Part shown: positions 7,695 to 14,292 of the stretch, piece after piece
Layout: every line of letters begins with the position of its first letter
Numbering within the stretch: the first letter of the stretch is position 1
DNA from: Muribaculaceae bacterium
GTDB taxonomy: Bacteria > Bacteroidota > Bacteroidia > Bacteroidales > Muribaculaceae
Assembly: GCA_009775195.1 (NCBI GenBank)
Contig: VSPF01000062.1
Span: forward strand, 1 to 15,421
Reading direction: 5' to 3'
Length of the DNA stretch: 15,421 nt
Position numbers and translations under genes: made by a program
The notes under the pieces: model-generated
Told to the model about the DNA's origin: nothing
What the model saw: the letters and a program-made list of their open reading frames with translations, nothing else
Database searches by the model: none

Positions 7695-9142
7695 TGAGCC
7701 AGGCAGTTATAGTGATTATTGTTATTGCGGCGTATTTCGCGCTGCTGATGGGTGTGTCGTATTTTGCCGGACGCGGCAGCGACAACTCCACCTTCTTTAC
7801 CGGACGGCGACAGGCACCGTGGCCGCTGGTGGCCTTCGCCATGCTCGGCGCGGCCATATCGGGAGTCACATTTATCAGCGTGCCAGGCATGGTAGTCGGC
7901 AAGGGCTATGCCTACCTGCAGATGGTGTTGGGCTTTATCGTGGGCTATGCCGCCATAGCCTTCGTGCTGGTGCCGCTGTTCTACAAGCGCAACCTCATAT
8001 CGATTTACGGCTATCTCGAAGACCGCTTCGGCGGTTCTACCTACCGCACCGGGGCTTGGTTCTTCTTCATATCGAAGATGCTCGGGGCGGCGGTGCGCTT
8101 CTTCGTGGTGTGCGCCGTGCTACAGCTCCTGGTCTTCTCGCCGCTGCACATACCTTTCGTGTTCAACGTAATCGTCACCATCGCGCTAATCTGGCTCTAC
8201 ACCGTGCAGGGCGGCGTGAAGACCCTGATATGGACCGACACTATCAAGAGTTTCTGCCTCATCATGTCGGTAATTCTTTGTATCTACTTCGTAGCCACCA
8301 ACATGGGCTTTAGCTTCGGTGAGTTGACCGGCGCCATTGCCGACCATCCGTCGTCGAGGATGTTCTTCTTCGACAACCCCAAGGAGGGCACATATTTCTG
8401 GAAGCAGTTCCTCGCCGGTGTGTTTATGGCCATCGCCACCAACGGCCTCGACCAGGACATGATGCAGCGCAACCTCGCCTGCCGCGACAGCCGCCAGAGT
8501 CAGAAAAACATGATAGTCAGCGGTGTGACGCAGTTCTTCGTCATCGCCCTCTTCCTAATCCTGGGCACGGTGCTGGTGATGTTTATCACCAGCAAGGGCA
8601 TAGCCATACCCGAGAAGACCGACGAACTCTTCGGCATGGTGGCGCAGCACCCCGACGTACCAGTGATTGTACTGATACTCTTCGTATTAGGCTTAATCTC
8701 GGCCGCTTATTCTGCCGCCGGGTCGGCGCTGACATCGCTGACAACGTCGTATACCGTCGACATCCTCGGTGCGCACAAGACCCACGATGACAAACGCCTC
8801 ACGCGCACCCGCAAGGCCGTGCACATGGCCATGTCGGTAGTCATGGGCCTGGTAATCATTGCCTTCTACTACCTTAGCGACCAAGATGCCATATCGGCGG
8901 TCTACACCCTGGCCTCGTACACCTACGGGCCTATACTCGGCCTGTTTGTCTACGGCATGTTCTGGCAGCGTCCCGTGCGCGACCGCCTCGTGCCCGTGGT
9001 ATGCGTCGCCGCCCCGGTGCTGTCGTGGTGCCTGCAGTACGCCCTCAAACAGCTCTGGGGTTATGAGACCAGCTTCGAGCTCCTAATCATCAACGCCCTT
9101 ATCACCGTAATCGGTTTGAGGCTACTCAGCGTCAAATATTAG
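7694..9142 (+). CDS. Sodium:solute symporter (SSS family)
   Basis: 482-residue inner-membrane transporter, hydrophobic throughout, that uses the sodium gradient to bring in a small solute. Family features: N-terminal helix followed by FFTGRRQAPWP near 34-44; GAAISGVTFISVPG at 52-65; YTVQGGVKTLIWTDTIK near 169-185; DQDMMQRNL at 253-261; and the Ser/Thr-rich segment SAAYSAAGSALTSLTT at 336-351, where the family binds sodium. The start shares one base with the stop of the preceding gene, so the two are translationally coupled. Substrate cannot be read from sequence; being in an operon with NamZ, MurNAc or a MurNAc-containing sugar is the best guess. An inner-membrane MurNAc transporter (MurT) is known from Tannerella, but orthology is not established here. 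Confidence 0.9.
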   Translation: MSQAVIVIIVIAAYFALLMGVSYFAGRGSDNSTFFTGRRQAPWPLVAFAMLGAAISGVTFISVPGMVVGKGYAYLQMVLGFIVGYAAIAFVLVPLFYKRNLISIYGYLEDRFGGSTYRTGAWFFFISKMLGAAVRFFVVCAVLQLLVFSPLHIPFVFNVIVTIALIWLYTVQGGVKTLIWTDTIKSFCLIMSVILCIYFVATNMGFSFGELTGAIADHPSSRMFFFDNPKEGTYFWKQFLAGVFMAIATNGLDQDMMQRNLACRDSRQSQKNMIVSGVTQFFVIALFLILGTVLVMFITSKGIAIPEKTDELFGMVAQHPDVPVIVLILFVLGLISAAYSAAGSALTSLTTSYTVDILGAHKTHDDKRLTRTRKAVHMAMSVVMGLVIIAFYYLSDQDAISAVYTLASYTYGPILGLFVYGMFWQRPVRDRLVPVVCVAAPVLSWCLQYALKQLWGYETSFELLIINALITVIGLRLLSVKY

Positions 9143-9166
9143 ATGGTAGATAAGACTATTGTCTGG

Positions 9167-9192
9167 GCGGACGCGCCATGGCGCGTCCCTAC
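9167..9192. repeat. REP-like palindrome, copy 2
   Basis: Identical over 26 bases to copy 1 at 993-1018, with the perfect 20-bp palindrome at 9169-9188. It lies between the symporter stop and the WYL gene start, 12 bases ahead of the ATG at 9205. It contains an in-frame ATG (9178) that would falsely lengthen the WYL protein by nine residues. Confidence 0.8.
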
Positions 9193-9204
9193 AATTTCTT
9201 AATC

Positions 9205-10101
9205 ATGGCTCACGACCTTTTTAATAGATATCTTTGGCTTGTCGACACCATACGCCGCTATGGGCGCATCACCCGTGCCGATATTGACGAACTGTGGCGC
9301 AGGTCGCCTTATTCCAACGGCAACCCCTTGCCCCGGCGCACATTCTGCAACTACCGCGAAGCCGCTCAGGAACTTTTCAAGATTGAAATCAAGTGCGACC
9401 CGGTGACGTTCGAATACTATATCGACGAGGACGGCGGCGAGGCCGTGACCGAATGGCTGCTCAATGCCGCCGCCACGCACGAGGTAATAAGCCAGTCGCG
9501 CGACATGGCCGACCGAATATTTGTAGAAGACGTGCCGTCGGCGCGCGAGTTCCTTGCGCCTGTCATCGACGCCCTGCGCAACCACCGCCGCATACAGTTT
9601 ACTTACCAACCCTACTACCGTACCGTGCCGACCACCGGCATAGTTCTTGAGCCATATTTCGTGAAGCTCTTCCGCCAGCGCTGGTATGTGGTGGGGCGGC
9701 ATGTAGAGCAGAAGCGCATCAAGACCTACGCCCTCGACCGCATCACCGGCCTGAGACTCTTACCCGAGACCTTCCGTCCCGACCCGGCCTTTGATGCTGC
9801 GGAATATATTGCCAATTCTTTCGGCATCGTTGTCAGTGCCACGCCCGTGCGCCGGGTGGCGCTCAAGGTCGACGCCAGGCTGGCAAAATATTTCCGCGCC
9901 CTGCCGCTACATGCCTCGCAGGAGGAATTTATACACGACGAGTATTCAATCTTTCACTACCGCCTGCGCGTGAGCCTCGACCTGGTCGAGGAAATATTGA
10001 AATACGGGCCGCGCATCGAAGTCCTCTCGCCGCCCGAACTGCGCAGCCTCGTCGCCGACGAGCTCGCCAAAGCCGCCAAGATATACGAGAATAAGACATA
10101 A
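9205..10101 (+). CDS. WYL-domain transcriptional regulator
   Basis: 298-residue predicted DNA-binding protein. The N-terminus (about 5-60, with IRRYGRITRADIDELW and RRTFCNYREAAQ) reads as a winged helix-turn-helix. The WYL domain spans roughly 113-180, with LEPYFVKLFRQRWYVVG around 148-164 (W160, Y161; Val replaces the Leu) and TYALDRI at 174-180. A C-terminal WCX-like region follows (about 210-290). WYL domains sense small ligands or nucleic acids in several regulators, often beside defence or stress genes. The start at 9205 is chosen over 9178 because the latter lies within the repeated palindrome. No -7 box is seen in the 62-base gap, so it may be read from the symporter operon. Its target is unknown; the toxin-antitoxin pair and the upstream operon are both candidates. 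Confidence 0.88.
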   Translation: MAHDLFNRYLWLVDTIRRYGRITRADIDELWRRSPYSNGNPLPRRTFCNYREAAQELFKIEIKCDPVTFEYYIDEDGGEAVTEWLLNAAATHEVISQSRDMADRIFVEDVPSAREFLAPVIDALRNHRRIQFTYQPYYRTVPTTGIVLEPYFVKLFRQRWYVVGRHVEQKRIKTYALDRITGLRLLPETFRPDPAFDAAEYIANSFGIVVSATPVRRVALKVDARLAKYFRALPLHASQEEFIHDEYSIFHYRLRVSLDLVEEILKYGPRIEVLSPPELRSLVADELAKAAKIYENKT

Positions 10102-10117
10102 ACATTTCGGCGCAACA

Positions 10118-10149
10118 TTTGTATATATTATGTATATTATATATCTTTG
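10118..10149 (+). promoter_or_regulatory. Consensus promoter of the toxin-antitoxin pair
   Basis: TTTG at 10118-10121 and TATCTTTG at 10142-10149, 20 bases apart, match the Bacteroidetes promoter consensus exactly. The spacer holds A/T-only direct repeats of TATATTAT type, and a perfect 10-bp palindrome CTTTGCAAAG (10145-10154) overlaps the -7 box. These are plausible sites for autoregulation by the RHH antitoxin. The leader would be about 15-20 bases. Confidence 0.7.
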
Positions 10150-10170
10150 CAAAGTAAAAGCTCACTAATT

Positions 10171-10470
10171 ATGGCAAGCACACTCGCAATTAAACGCAAA
10201 AATATCGACTTACCCATCGACACACTTAAGAAGCTCTCCATCCTGGCCGCAGCCCAGGGGCGGAGCCTTAAAAACTATATCGAGGCAATACTTATTTCAA
10301 AGGCAGACGCAGTAAATATCGAAGTAAGCGAAAATCCATCTCCATCTGGCGACCCATGGTTCGACGACCCTGAAAACATGGCTTCGGTGATGCGCGGCGT
10401 AGAAGAAATGAAAGCCGGGAAAGGAACCGAACATACGATTGACGAAATAAGGACACTACTGGGCTTATGA
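10171..10470 (+). CDS. Ribbon-helix-helix-type antitoxin
   Basis: 99-residue protein. The N-terminal part (about 5-45) reads as a ribbon-helix-helix DNA-binding domain: a short beta strand (RKNIDLPID) followed by two helices (TLKKLSILAAAQG and SLKNYIEAILISKA). The C-terminal half is acidic, probably disordered, and would wrap the toxin. It is expected to neutralise the YoeB-like toxin and repress its own promoter. The start at 10171 is chosen because an upstream in-frame ATG (10147) lies within the -7 box. Its stop overlaps the toxin start by four bases (ATGA), the usual translational coupling of such pairs. Confidence 0.82.
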   Translation: MASTLAIKRKNIDLPIDTLKKLSILAAAQGRSLKNYIEAILISKADAVNIEVSENPSPSGDPWFDDPENMASVMRGVEEMKAGKGTEHTIDEIRTLLGL

Positions 10471-10745
10471 CTTACAAGCTCATATTGACGCCCGAGGCTA
10501 AAAGACACTTGGACGAATGGCGAAAATCAGGCCAAAAGAAAACAATTGCAAAAATTACGCAGTTATTTATAGAACTACAACAGCACCCCACAACCGGCAC
10601 CGGACAGGTAGAACAACTAAAAGGTAACCTGAGCGGATTGTGGAGCAGGCGTATCGACAAAGGGTCACGCATGATTTACTCGATTGAAGACGAAAGGGTG
10701 CTTGTCAATGTGATATCACTAAAAGGACATTACGGCGACAAGTAG
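10467..10745 (+). CDS. yoeB: Txe/YoeB-family mRNA interferase toxin
   Basis: 92-residue RelE-superfamily toxin; YoeB enzymes cleave mRNA in the ribosomal A site. By comparison with E. coli YoeB the active-site set is intact: E49 (GQVEQLK, the E46 position), R68 (SRMIY, the R65 position) and the terminal H88-Y89 in KGHY. The family core LKGNLSGLWSRRID is at 51-64. Full length with no lesion, so likely functional. It is coupled to the RHH antitoxin upstream by a 4-base overlap. The usual YoeB partner is a Phd-fold YefM antitoxin; here the partner looks like RHH. Confidence 0.9.
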   Translation: MTYKLILTPEAKRHLDEWRKSGQKKTIAKITQLFIELQQHPTTGTGQVEQLKGNLSGLWSRRIDKGSRMIYSIEDERVLVNVISLKGHYGDK

Positions 10746-10806
10746 TAATGAAGAAAAAGAGCGAGAGCGACAGCCCCGACAGCACTCCAAACCGAAAAAA
10801 TTTTCG

Positions 10807-10814
10807 TACCTTTG
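10807..10814 (+). promoter_or_regulatory. -7 box directly before the LOG gene
   Basis: TACCTTTG is an exact TAnnTTTG and ends four bases before the ATG at 10819. With the usual distance to the transcription start, the mRNA would begin at or within a few bases of the start codon, i.e. be leaderless. No TTG lies at the expected -33 position. Confidence 0.45.
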
Positions 10815-10818
10815 CGGC

Positions 10819-11403
10819 ATGAAAGAGTTAGAGGAACTTGCCGTGACCGTATACTGCGGTTCGTCGGCGCACCTTGCCCCGATATATCTCGAGAGCGCAG
10901 CCGAGCTTGGCCGCGCCCTTGCCGCCCGTGGCGTAACCCTCGTGTCGGGCGCGGGCCGCAGCGGCTTGATGGGCGCCGTTGCCGACGCCGCCATAGCTGC
11001 CGGGGGCCGCACACACGGCGTAATACCGCAATTTATGGTTGACCGGGGCTGGAATCATGCCGGCATGGACGTGCTCGACATCGTGCCCGACATGCACACC
11101 CGCAAGGCGCGGATGGCCGAACTGGCCTACGGCTGCATAGCCATGCCCGGCGGCGTGGGCACATTCGAGGAGCTGATGGAAATCATCACATGGCGACAGT
11201 TGGGACTCTTCCGTGGCAACGTGGTAATCCTCAACATCAACGACTACTACGCGCCGCTGCTGTCGCTCTTCCACCAAGGCATACAGGAAGGTTTCATACC
11301 CGCCGACCACTTCAGGCTCTTCAGCGTGGCATCGTCGGTAGGCGAGGCCGTAGAGTTGGCCCTGGCCCCCTGCCGCCACATCAAGGTTTCGCCGAAATTC
11401 TGA
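10819..11403 (+). CDS. LOG-family nucleotide phosphoribohydrolase (TIGR00730)
   Basis: 194-residue cytoplasmic Rossmann-fold enzyme of the LOG/YvdD type; characterised members cut the N-glycosidic bond of nucleoside 5'-monophosphates, releasing the base and ribose 5-phosphate (cytokinin activation in plants). Seen: first strand VTVYCGSS at 9-16, SGAGRSGLMG at 43-52 (Ser replaces the first Gly of GGGxxGLMG), HTRKARM at 93-99 and PGGVGTFEEL at 110-119 with the catalytic Glu. The first strand begins right after the N-terminus, so ATG 10819 is the only sensible start. The stop is one base before the DUF4271 gene. It may be transcribed leaderless from the -7 box or through from the toxin gene. Confidence 0.92.
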   Translation: MKELEELAVTVYCGSSAHLAPIYLESAAELGRALAARGVTLVSGAGRSGLMGAVADAAIAAGGRTHGVIPQFMVDRGWNHAGMDVLDIVPDMHTRKARMAELAYGCIAMPGGVGTFEELMEIITWRQLGLFRGNVVILNINDYYAPLLSLFHQGIQEGFIPADHFRLFSVASSVGEAVELALAPCRHIKVSPKF

Positions 11404-11404
11404 C

Positions 11405-12319
11405 ATGCCCACCGACAGCCTCGACATACACCCCGTAGCCGCCACGACCTTCGAGCCGCCCCGCCAGGCAGCGCAGATGTACCGCGACGGCATCAGCACC
11501 GTGCTTGTCGACAGCATAGCTGCCGACACGGTAGCCGGGCGCATACCACACTTCATACCCGTCGCCGAGGCCGACAGTCTGCGCCGCGAGGCCATGGCCG
11601 ACACCATGGCGCAGTCGCGCCTGCCCGAGGTACCGTCGGGACTGCGCGAGGGCGTGGCACCGATGGGTATGTCGCCATCATATATAAACTCCACACCACT
11701 TGCAGCCCTGCTGATGGGCACGCTCGTGCTGGCCGCCCTCAATGCCGGGTCGATGCGGCGCGCCCTCAAGGCATACCGCGCCGAGCTGTGGAGTGTGAGG
11801 CGCCGCCCCAACGTCTTCGACGACGAGCAATCGGTGCCCGTACCCATAGCCGCCGTCCTGGCTCTTGTCTTTGTAATCTTCGGCGGCGTGGTGCTCTATA
11901 ACCTGCACGGCGTGCCGAGTCCGGCGACATTTGCCGGCGCCACGGCGTCGATGGGGCTGCTGGGCGCATACTATATCTTCCAACGTTGCGCCTACTGGCT
12001 GGTGGGCTACACCTTCACGACGGCCGACGGCCTGCGCCGATGGCTTGGCGGTTTTGCGGCCACACAGGCCTATGCGGGCCTGGCCCTGGTAGCACCGGCA
12101 CTGTTGTTGATATTTCAGCCCCAATGGCAGAGCACGCTCATAACAATCTCTCTATCAATATATTTCATAGCCAGAATATTATTTATCTCAAAAGGTTTTA
12201 GAATTTTTTACCAAAATTTTTGGTCTTTGCTTTATTTTATTTTGTACCTTTGCACTTTGGAAATTTTGCCGATGCTCATAATATGGCGCCTGTCAGCACT
12301 GCTGACATCAGCGATGTGA
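11405..12319 (+). CDS. DUF4271 membrane protein
   Basis: 304 residues. The first 90 or so are hydrophilic and predicted non-membrane; then come about six hydrophobic segments (near 96-113, 145-165, 173-190, 212-238, 243-262, 270-300). The gene belongs to the DUF4271 family, typically next to hemD in Bacteroidetes; its function is not known. It begins one base after the LOG stop. The last third of the gene (from about 12145) turns A+T-rich and carries the hemD promoter within its coding sequence. A role in envelope biogenesis is possible from the neighbours only. Confidence 0.82.
   Translation: MPTDSLDIHPVAATTFEPPRQAAQMYRDGISTVLVDSIAADTVAGRIPHFIPVAEADSLRREAMADTMAQSRLPEVPSGLREGVAPMGMSPSYINSTPLAALLMGTLVLAALNAGSMRRALKAYRAELWSVRRRPNVFDDEQSVPVPIAAVLALVFVIFGGVVLYNLHGVPSPATFAGATASMGLLGAYYIFQRCAYWLVGYTFTTADGLRRWLGGFAATQAYAGLALVAPALLLIFQPQWQSTLITISLSIYFIARILFISKGFRIFYQNFWSLLYFILYLCTLEILPMLIIWRLSALLTSAM
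12219..12252 (+). promoter_or_regulatory. Promoter for hemD-rnpA-yidD inside the DUF4271 gene
   Basis: TACCTTTG at 12245-12252 matches TAnnTTTG, with TTTG at 12219-12222, 22 bases upstream. It lies within the last 100 bases of the DUF4271 coding region and predicts a leader of about 105 bases before the GTG of hemD. Confidence 0.6.
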
Positions 12320-12362
12320 AAGCACCGGCCATCGTAGCAGCAACCACTTTATTGTACCGAGA

Positions 12363-13103
12363 GTGAAAATCAAGAAGATACTTGTATCCCAGCCAAAGCC
12401 GACCACCGACAAGTCTCCGTACTTCGACATTGCTCAGAAGCACGATGTAGAGCTGGTTTTCCGACCCTTCATCAAGGTCGAAGGTCTTTCTGCGAAAGAA
12501 TTTCGTCAGCAGAAAGTAAATATCCCCGATTTTACAGCCATAGTATTTACAGCGCGCACAGCCGTCGACCATTTCTTCCGTCTATGCGAGGAAATGCGCA
12601 TAACCATACCTATGACCCTGAAATATTTCTGCACCAGCGAGACCATCGCCAACTACCTCCAGAAATATATCGTATACCGCAAGCGCAAAATCTTCGCCTC
12701 TCCCACAGGCAAACTCGCCGACCTCATACCGGCCATGCAGAAGCACAAGACCGAGAACTTCCTGCTTGCCGTGAGCGACGTCAACAATGGTTCTGACACC
12801 GCCCTGCTTGCCGCCAACAAGCTCAACGTGACCCAGGCGGCCATGTACCGCACCGTCAGCAACGACTTCACTCCCGACGAAGCCTTTGACTACGACATGC
12901 TCGTCTTCTTCAGCCCCCAGGGCATCGACTCGCTCCTCAAAAACTTTCCCGACTTCAACCAGGGCGACATCCGCATCGCGGCCTTCGGCCCGGCCACAGT
13001 CAAGGCCGTCAAAGATGCCGGCCTGCGCCTCGACATCGAGGCCCCCACGCCCAAGGCCCCCTCTATGACCTCGGCCCTCGACCTATACCTGTCAGAACAA
13101 TAG
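12363..13103 (+). CDS. hemD: Uroporphyrinogen-III synthase HemD
   Basis: 246-residue enzyme that cyclises hydroxymethylbilane with inversion of ring D to give uroporphyrinogen III, in haem and corrinoid synthesis. The beginning KIKKILVSQPKP and the stretches FRPFIKVEGLSAKEFRQQ (about 37-54), IVFTARTAVDHFF near 60-72, and FFSPQGIDSLL and IAAFGPATVKAV toward the end are typical of Bacteroidetes HemD, including the two-domain plan. The start codon is GTG at 12363; the frame is open further upstream, but KIKKILVSQP is the normal family N-terminus. 43 bases separate it from the DUF4271 stop and 23 from rnpA. Confidence 0.92.
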   Translation: MKIKKILVSQPKPTTDKSPYFDIAQKHDVELVFRPFIKVEGLSAKEFRQQKVNIPDFTAIVFTARTAVDHFFRLCEEMRITIPMTLKYFCTSETIANYLQKYIVYRKRKIFASPTGKLADLIPAMQKHKTENFLLAVSDVNNGSDTALLAANKLNVTQAAMYRTVSNDFTPDEAFDYDMLVFFSPQGIDSLLKNFPDFNQGDIRIAAFGPATVKAVKDAGLRLDIEAPTPKAPSMTSALDLYLSEQ

Positions 13104-13126
13104 CAGCCTCTAACAGGGCCACGCAC

Positions 13127-13534
13127 TTGAAAAAATACGGTCTATACAAGAAACAAAAACTCTGCTCTACCACTGCTATCGACCAACTATTTAGCAATGG
13201 CGGGGCAGAGTTTTCGCGTCTTGCCTACCCGCTACGCGCCGTTGCGCGACGCAACGACACGCGCCGCTCCGACGCCCCGGTGGCTTTTCTAATCTCCGTG
13301 CCCAAGAAGCGCCTCCACCATGCCGTAGACCGCGTGTTGATGCGCCGGCGCACACGCGAGGCTTTCCGCCTCAACCACCAGAACTACCCTCTCCCCGACG
13401 GATGCCGCGTCGACCTTGCCTTTATCTATGTAGGCAACGGCCTGATGGACTACCGCCCGGTCGAACGGGCCGTATGCCGCATTCTCGAAGCCCTGCAGCA
13501 GCACTATGCACAAGTTAGCGAAATGCCTCAGTAG
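13127..13534 (+). CDS. rnpA: Ribonuclease P protein component
   Basis: 135-residue basic protein that binds the RNase P RNA and helps mature tRNA 5' ends. The core LISVPKKRLHHAVDRVLMRRRTREAFR is the RNA-binding region (a form of the RNR motif), preceded by AIDQLFSNGG and followed by VDLAFIYVG. The start is taken as TTG at 13127, since no in-frame ATG precedes the conserved N-terminal region and the next ATG lies inside the RNA-binding core. Its 3' end overlaps yidD by 29 bases, an arrangement common for rnpA-yidD. Confidence 0.92.
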   Translation: MKKYGLYKKQKLCSTTAIDQLFSNGGAEFSRLAYPLRAVARRNDTRRSDAPVAFLISVPKKRLHHAVDRVLMRRRTREAFRLNHQNYPLPDGCRVDLAFIYVGNGLMDYRPVERAVCRILEALQQHYAQVSEMPQ

Positions 13535-13748
13535 TGCCGCCACGTGGCTGCTATGCGTGCCGATAGTGTTTTACCGCGCCTGTATATCGCCGCTTACGCC
13601 CCCGAGCTGCCGCTTTACGCCCACATGCAGCCAGTATGCCCTCGAGGCTCTGCGCAAGCACGGACCCCTGCGAGGCTCTTGGCTGGCAATCAAGCGTATA
13701 TGCCGCTGTCACCCCTGGGGAGGGAGCGGCTACGACCCTGTACCATGA
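13506..13748 (+). CDS. yidD: Membrane protein insertion efficiency factor YidD
   Basis: 80-residue protein that helps YidC-dependent insertion of membrane proteins. The signature is complete: CRFTPTCSQYALEALRKHG, then RGSWLAIKRICRCHPWGGSGYDPVP, preceded by an amphipathic/hydrophobic N-terminus (about 8-28). It overlaps the end of rnpA by 29 bases and its stop overlaps the start of the TatD-like gene by four (ATGA). Confidence 0.94.
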   Translation: MHKLAKCLSSAATWLLCVPIVFYRACISPLTPPSCRFTPTCSQYALEALRKHGPLRGSWLAIKRICRCHPWGGSGYDPVP

Positions 13749-14281
13749 CACTGGCAGACTTCGACGACATACACACCCACGGCCGACGGGGGCCCTCGAT
13801 GATTACCAACATCAGCCCCGACGACACCATCGACACTTCCTACGGTGAGGCATGGTATAGCGTGGGCATACACCCCTGGGATACCGAAAATCTGACTCCG
13901 GGCATATTCGACCGGCTGCGCCGGCTTGCCTCCGACCCGCGCGTGGTGGCCATAGGCGAGGCCGGACTCGACGCACAAAAGGGAGCAGGGCAAGACATCC
14001 AAGAAAAAATCTTCCTCGAGCAGGCCGCCATAGCCGAAGAGGTCGCCAAACCGCTCATCATACACTGCGTGGGCCGCTTCGGGCGCATCATGGAGCTACG
14101 CAAAGCCTTCCACCCCAAGCAGCGCTGGGTAATCCACGGCTTCCGCCGCAAACCCGAACTGGCGCGGCAGCTCGTCGACGCCGGTTTCGACATAAGTATC
14201 GGCACGAAGTACAACCCCGGCGTGCCTGCAGTCGTACCACCCGGAAGGCTCTACCATGAAACAGACTGCGACAGGCCCTGA
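13745..14281 (+). CDS. TatD-like metal-dependent hydrolase, short at the C-terminus
   Basis: 178 residues. TatD-family metal ligands can all be assigned: H10 and H12 (DIHTHG), E72 (AIGEAGLD), H107 (IIHCVG), H131 (VIHGF) and D174 (YHETD). Family members act as 3'-5' exonucleases or D-aminoacyl-tRNA deacylases; the role here is not known. The start at 13745 overlaps the yidD stop by four bases and puts the DIHTH motif at the right place; a longer open frame to 13544 runs inside yidD. The protein stops four residues after the last metal ligand, whereas short Bacteroidetes TatD proteins usually run some 30-40 residues further. None of the three frames after the stop continues the family sequence, so this looks like a real C-terminal loss and not a simple frameshift. 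Confidence 0.82.
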   Translation: MTLADFDDIHTHGRRGPSMITNISPDDTIDTSYGEAWYSVGIHPWDTENLTPGIFDRLRRLASDPRVVAIGEAGLDAQKGAGQDIQEKIFLEQAAIAEEVAKPLIIHCVGRFGRIMELRKAFHPKQRWVIHGFRRKPELARQLVDAGFDISIGTKYNPGVPAVVPPGRLYHETDCDRP

Positions 14282-14292
14282 CGACCTGTCGC
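14268..14292 (+). terminator. Possible weak terminator hairpin at the TatD-like stop
   Basis: GCGACAGG (14268-14275) pairs perfectly with CCTGTCGC (14285-14292) around a 9-base loop, spanning the stop codon. A T-rich run occurs only about 20 bases later (near 14314-14320), so this is not a classical intrinsic terminator. Confidence 0.3.

Noticed and set aside
10828..11847. 339-codon minus-strand open frame over the LOG and DUF4271 genes
   Set aside because: Antisense to two recognisable genes and without a recognisable domain.
13544..13744. 67-codon upstream extension of the TatD-like protein
   Set aside because: It runs within yidD in another frame; the DIHTH motif should be close to the N-terminus, as it is with the ATG at 13745.
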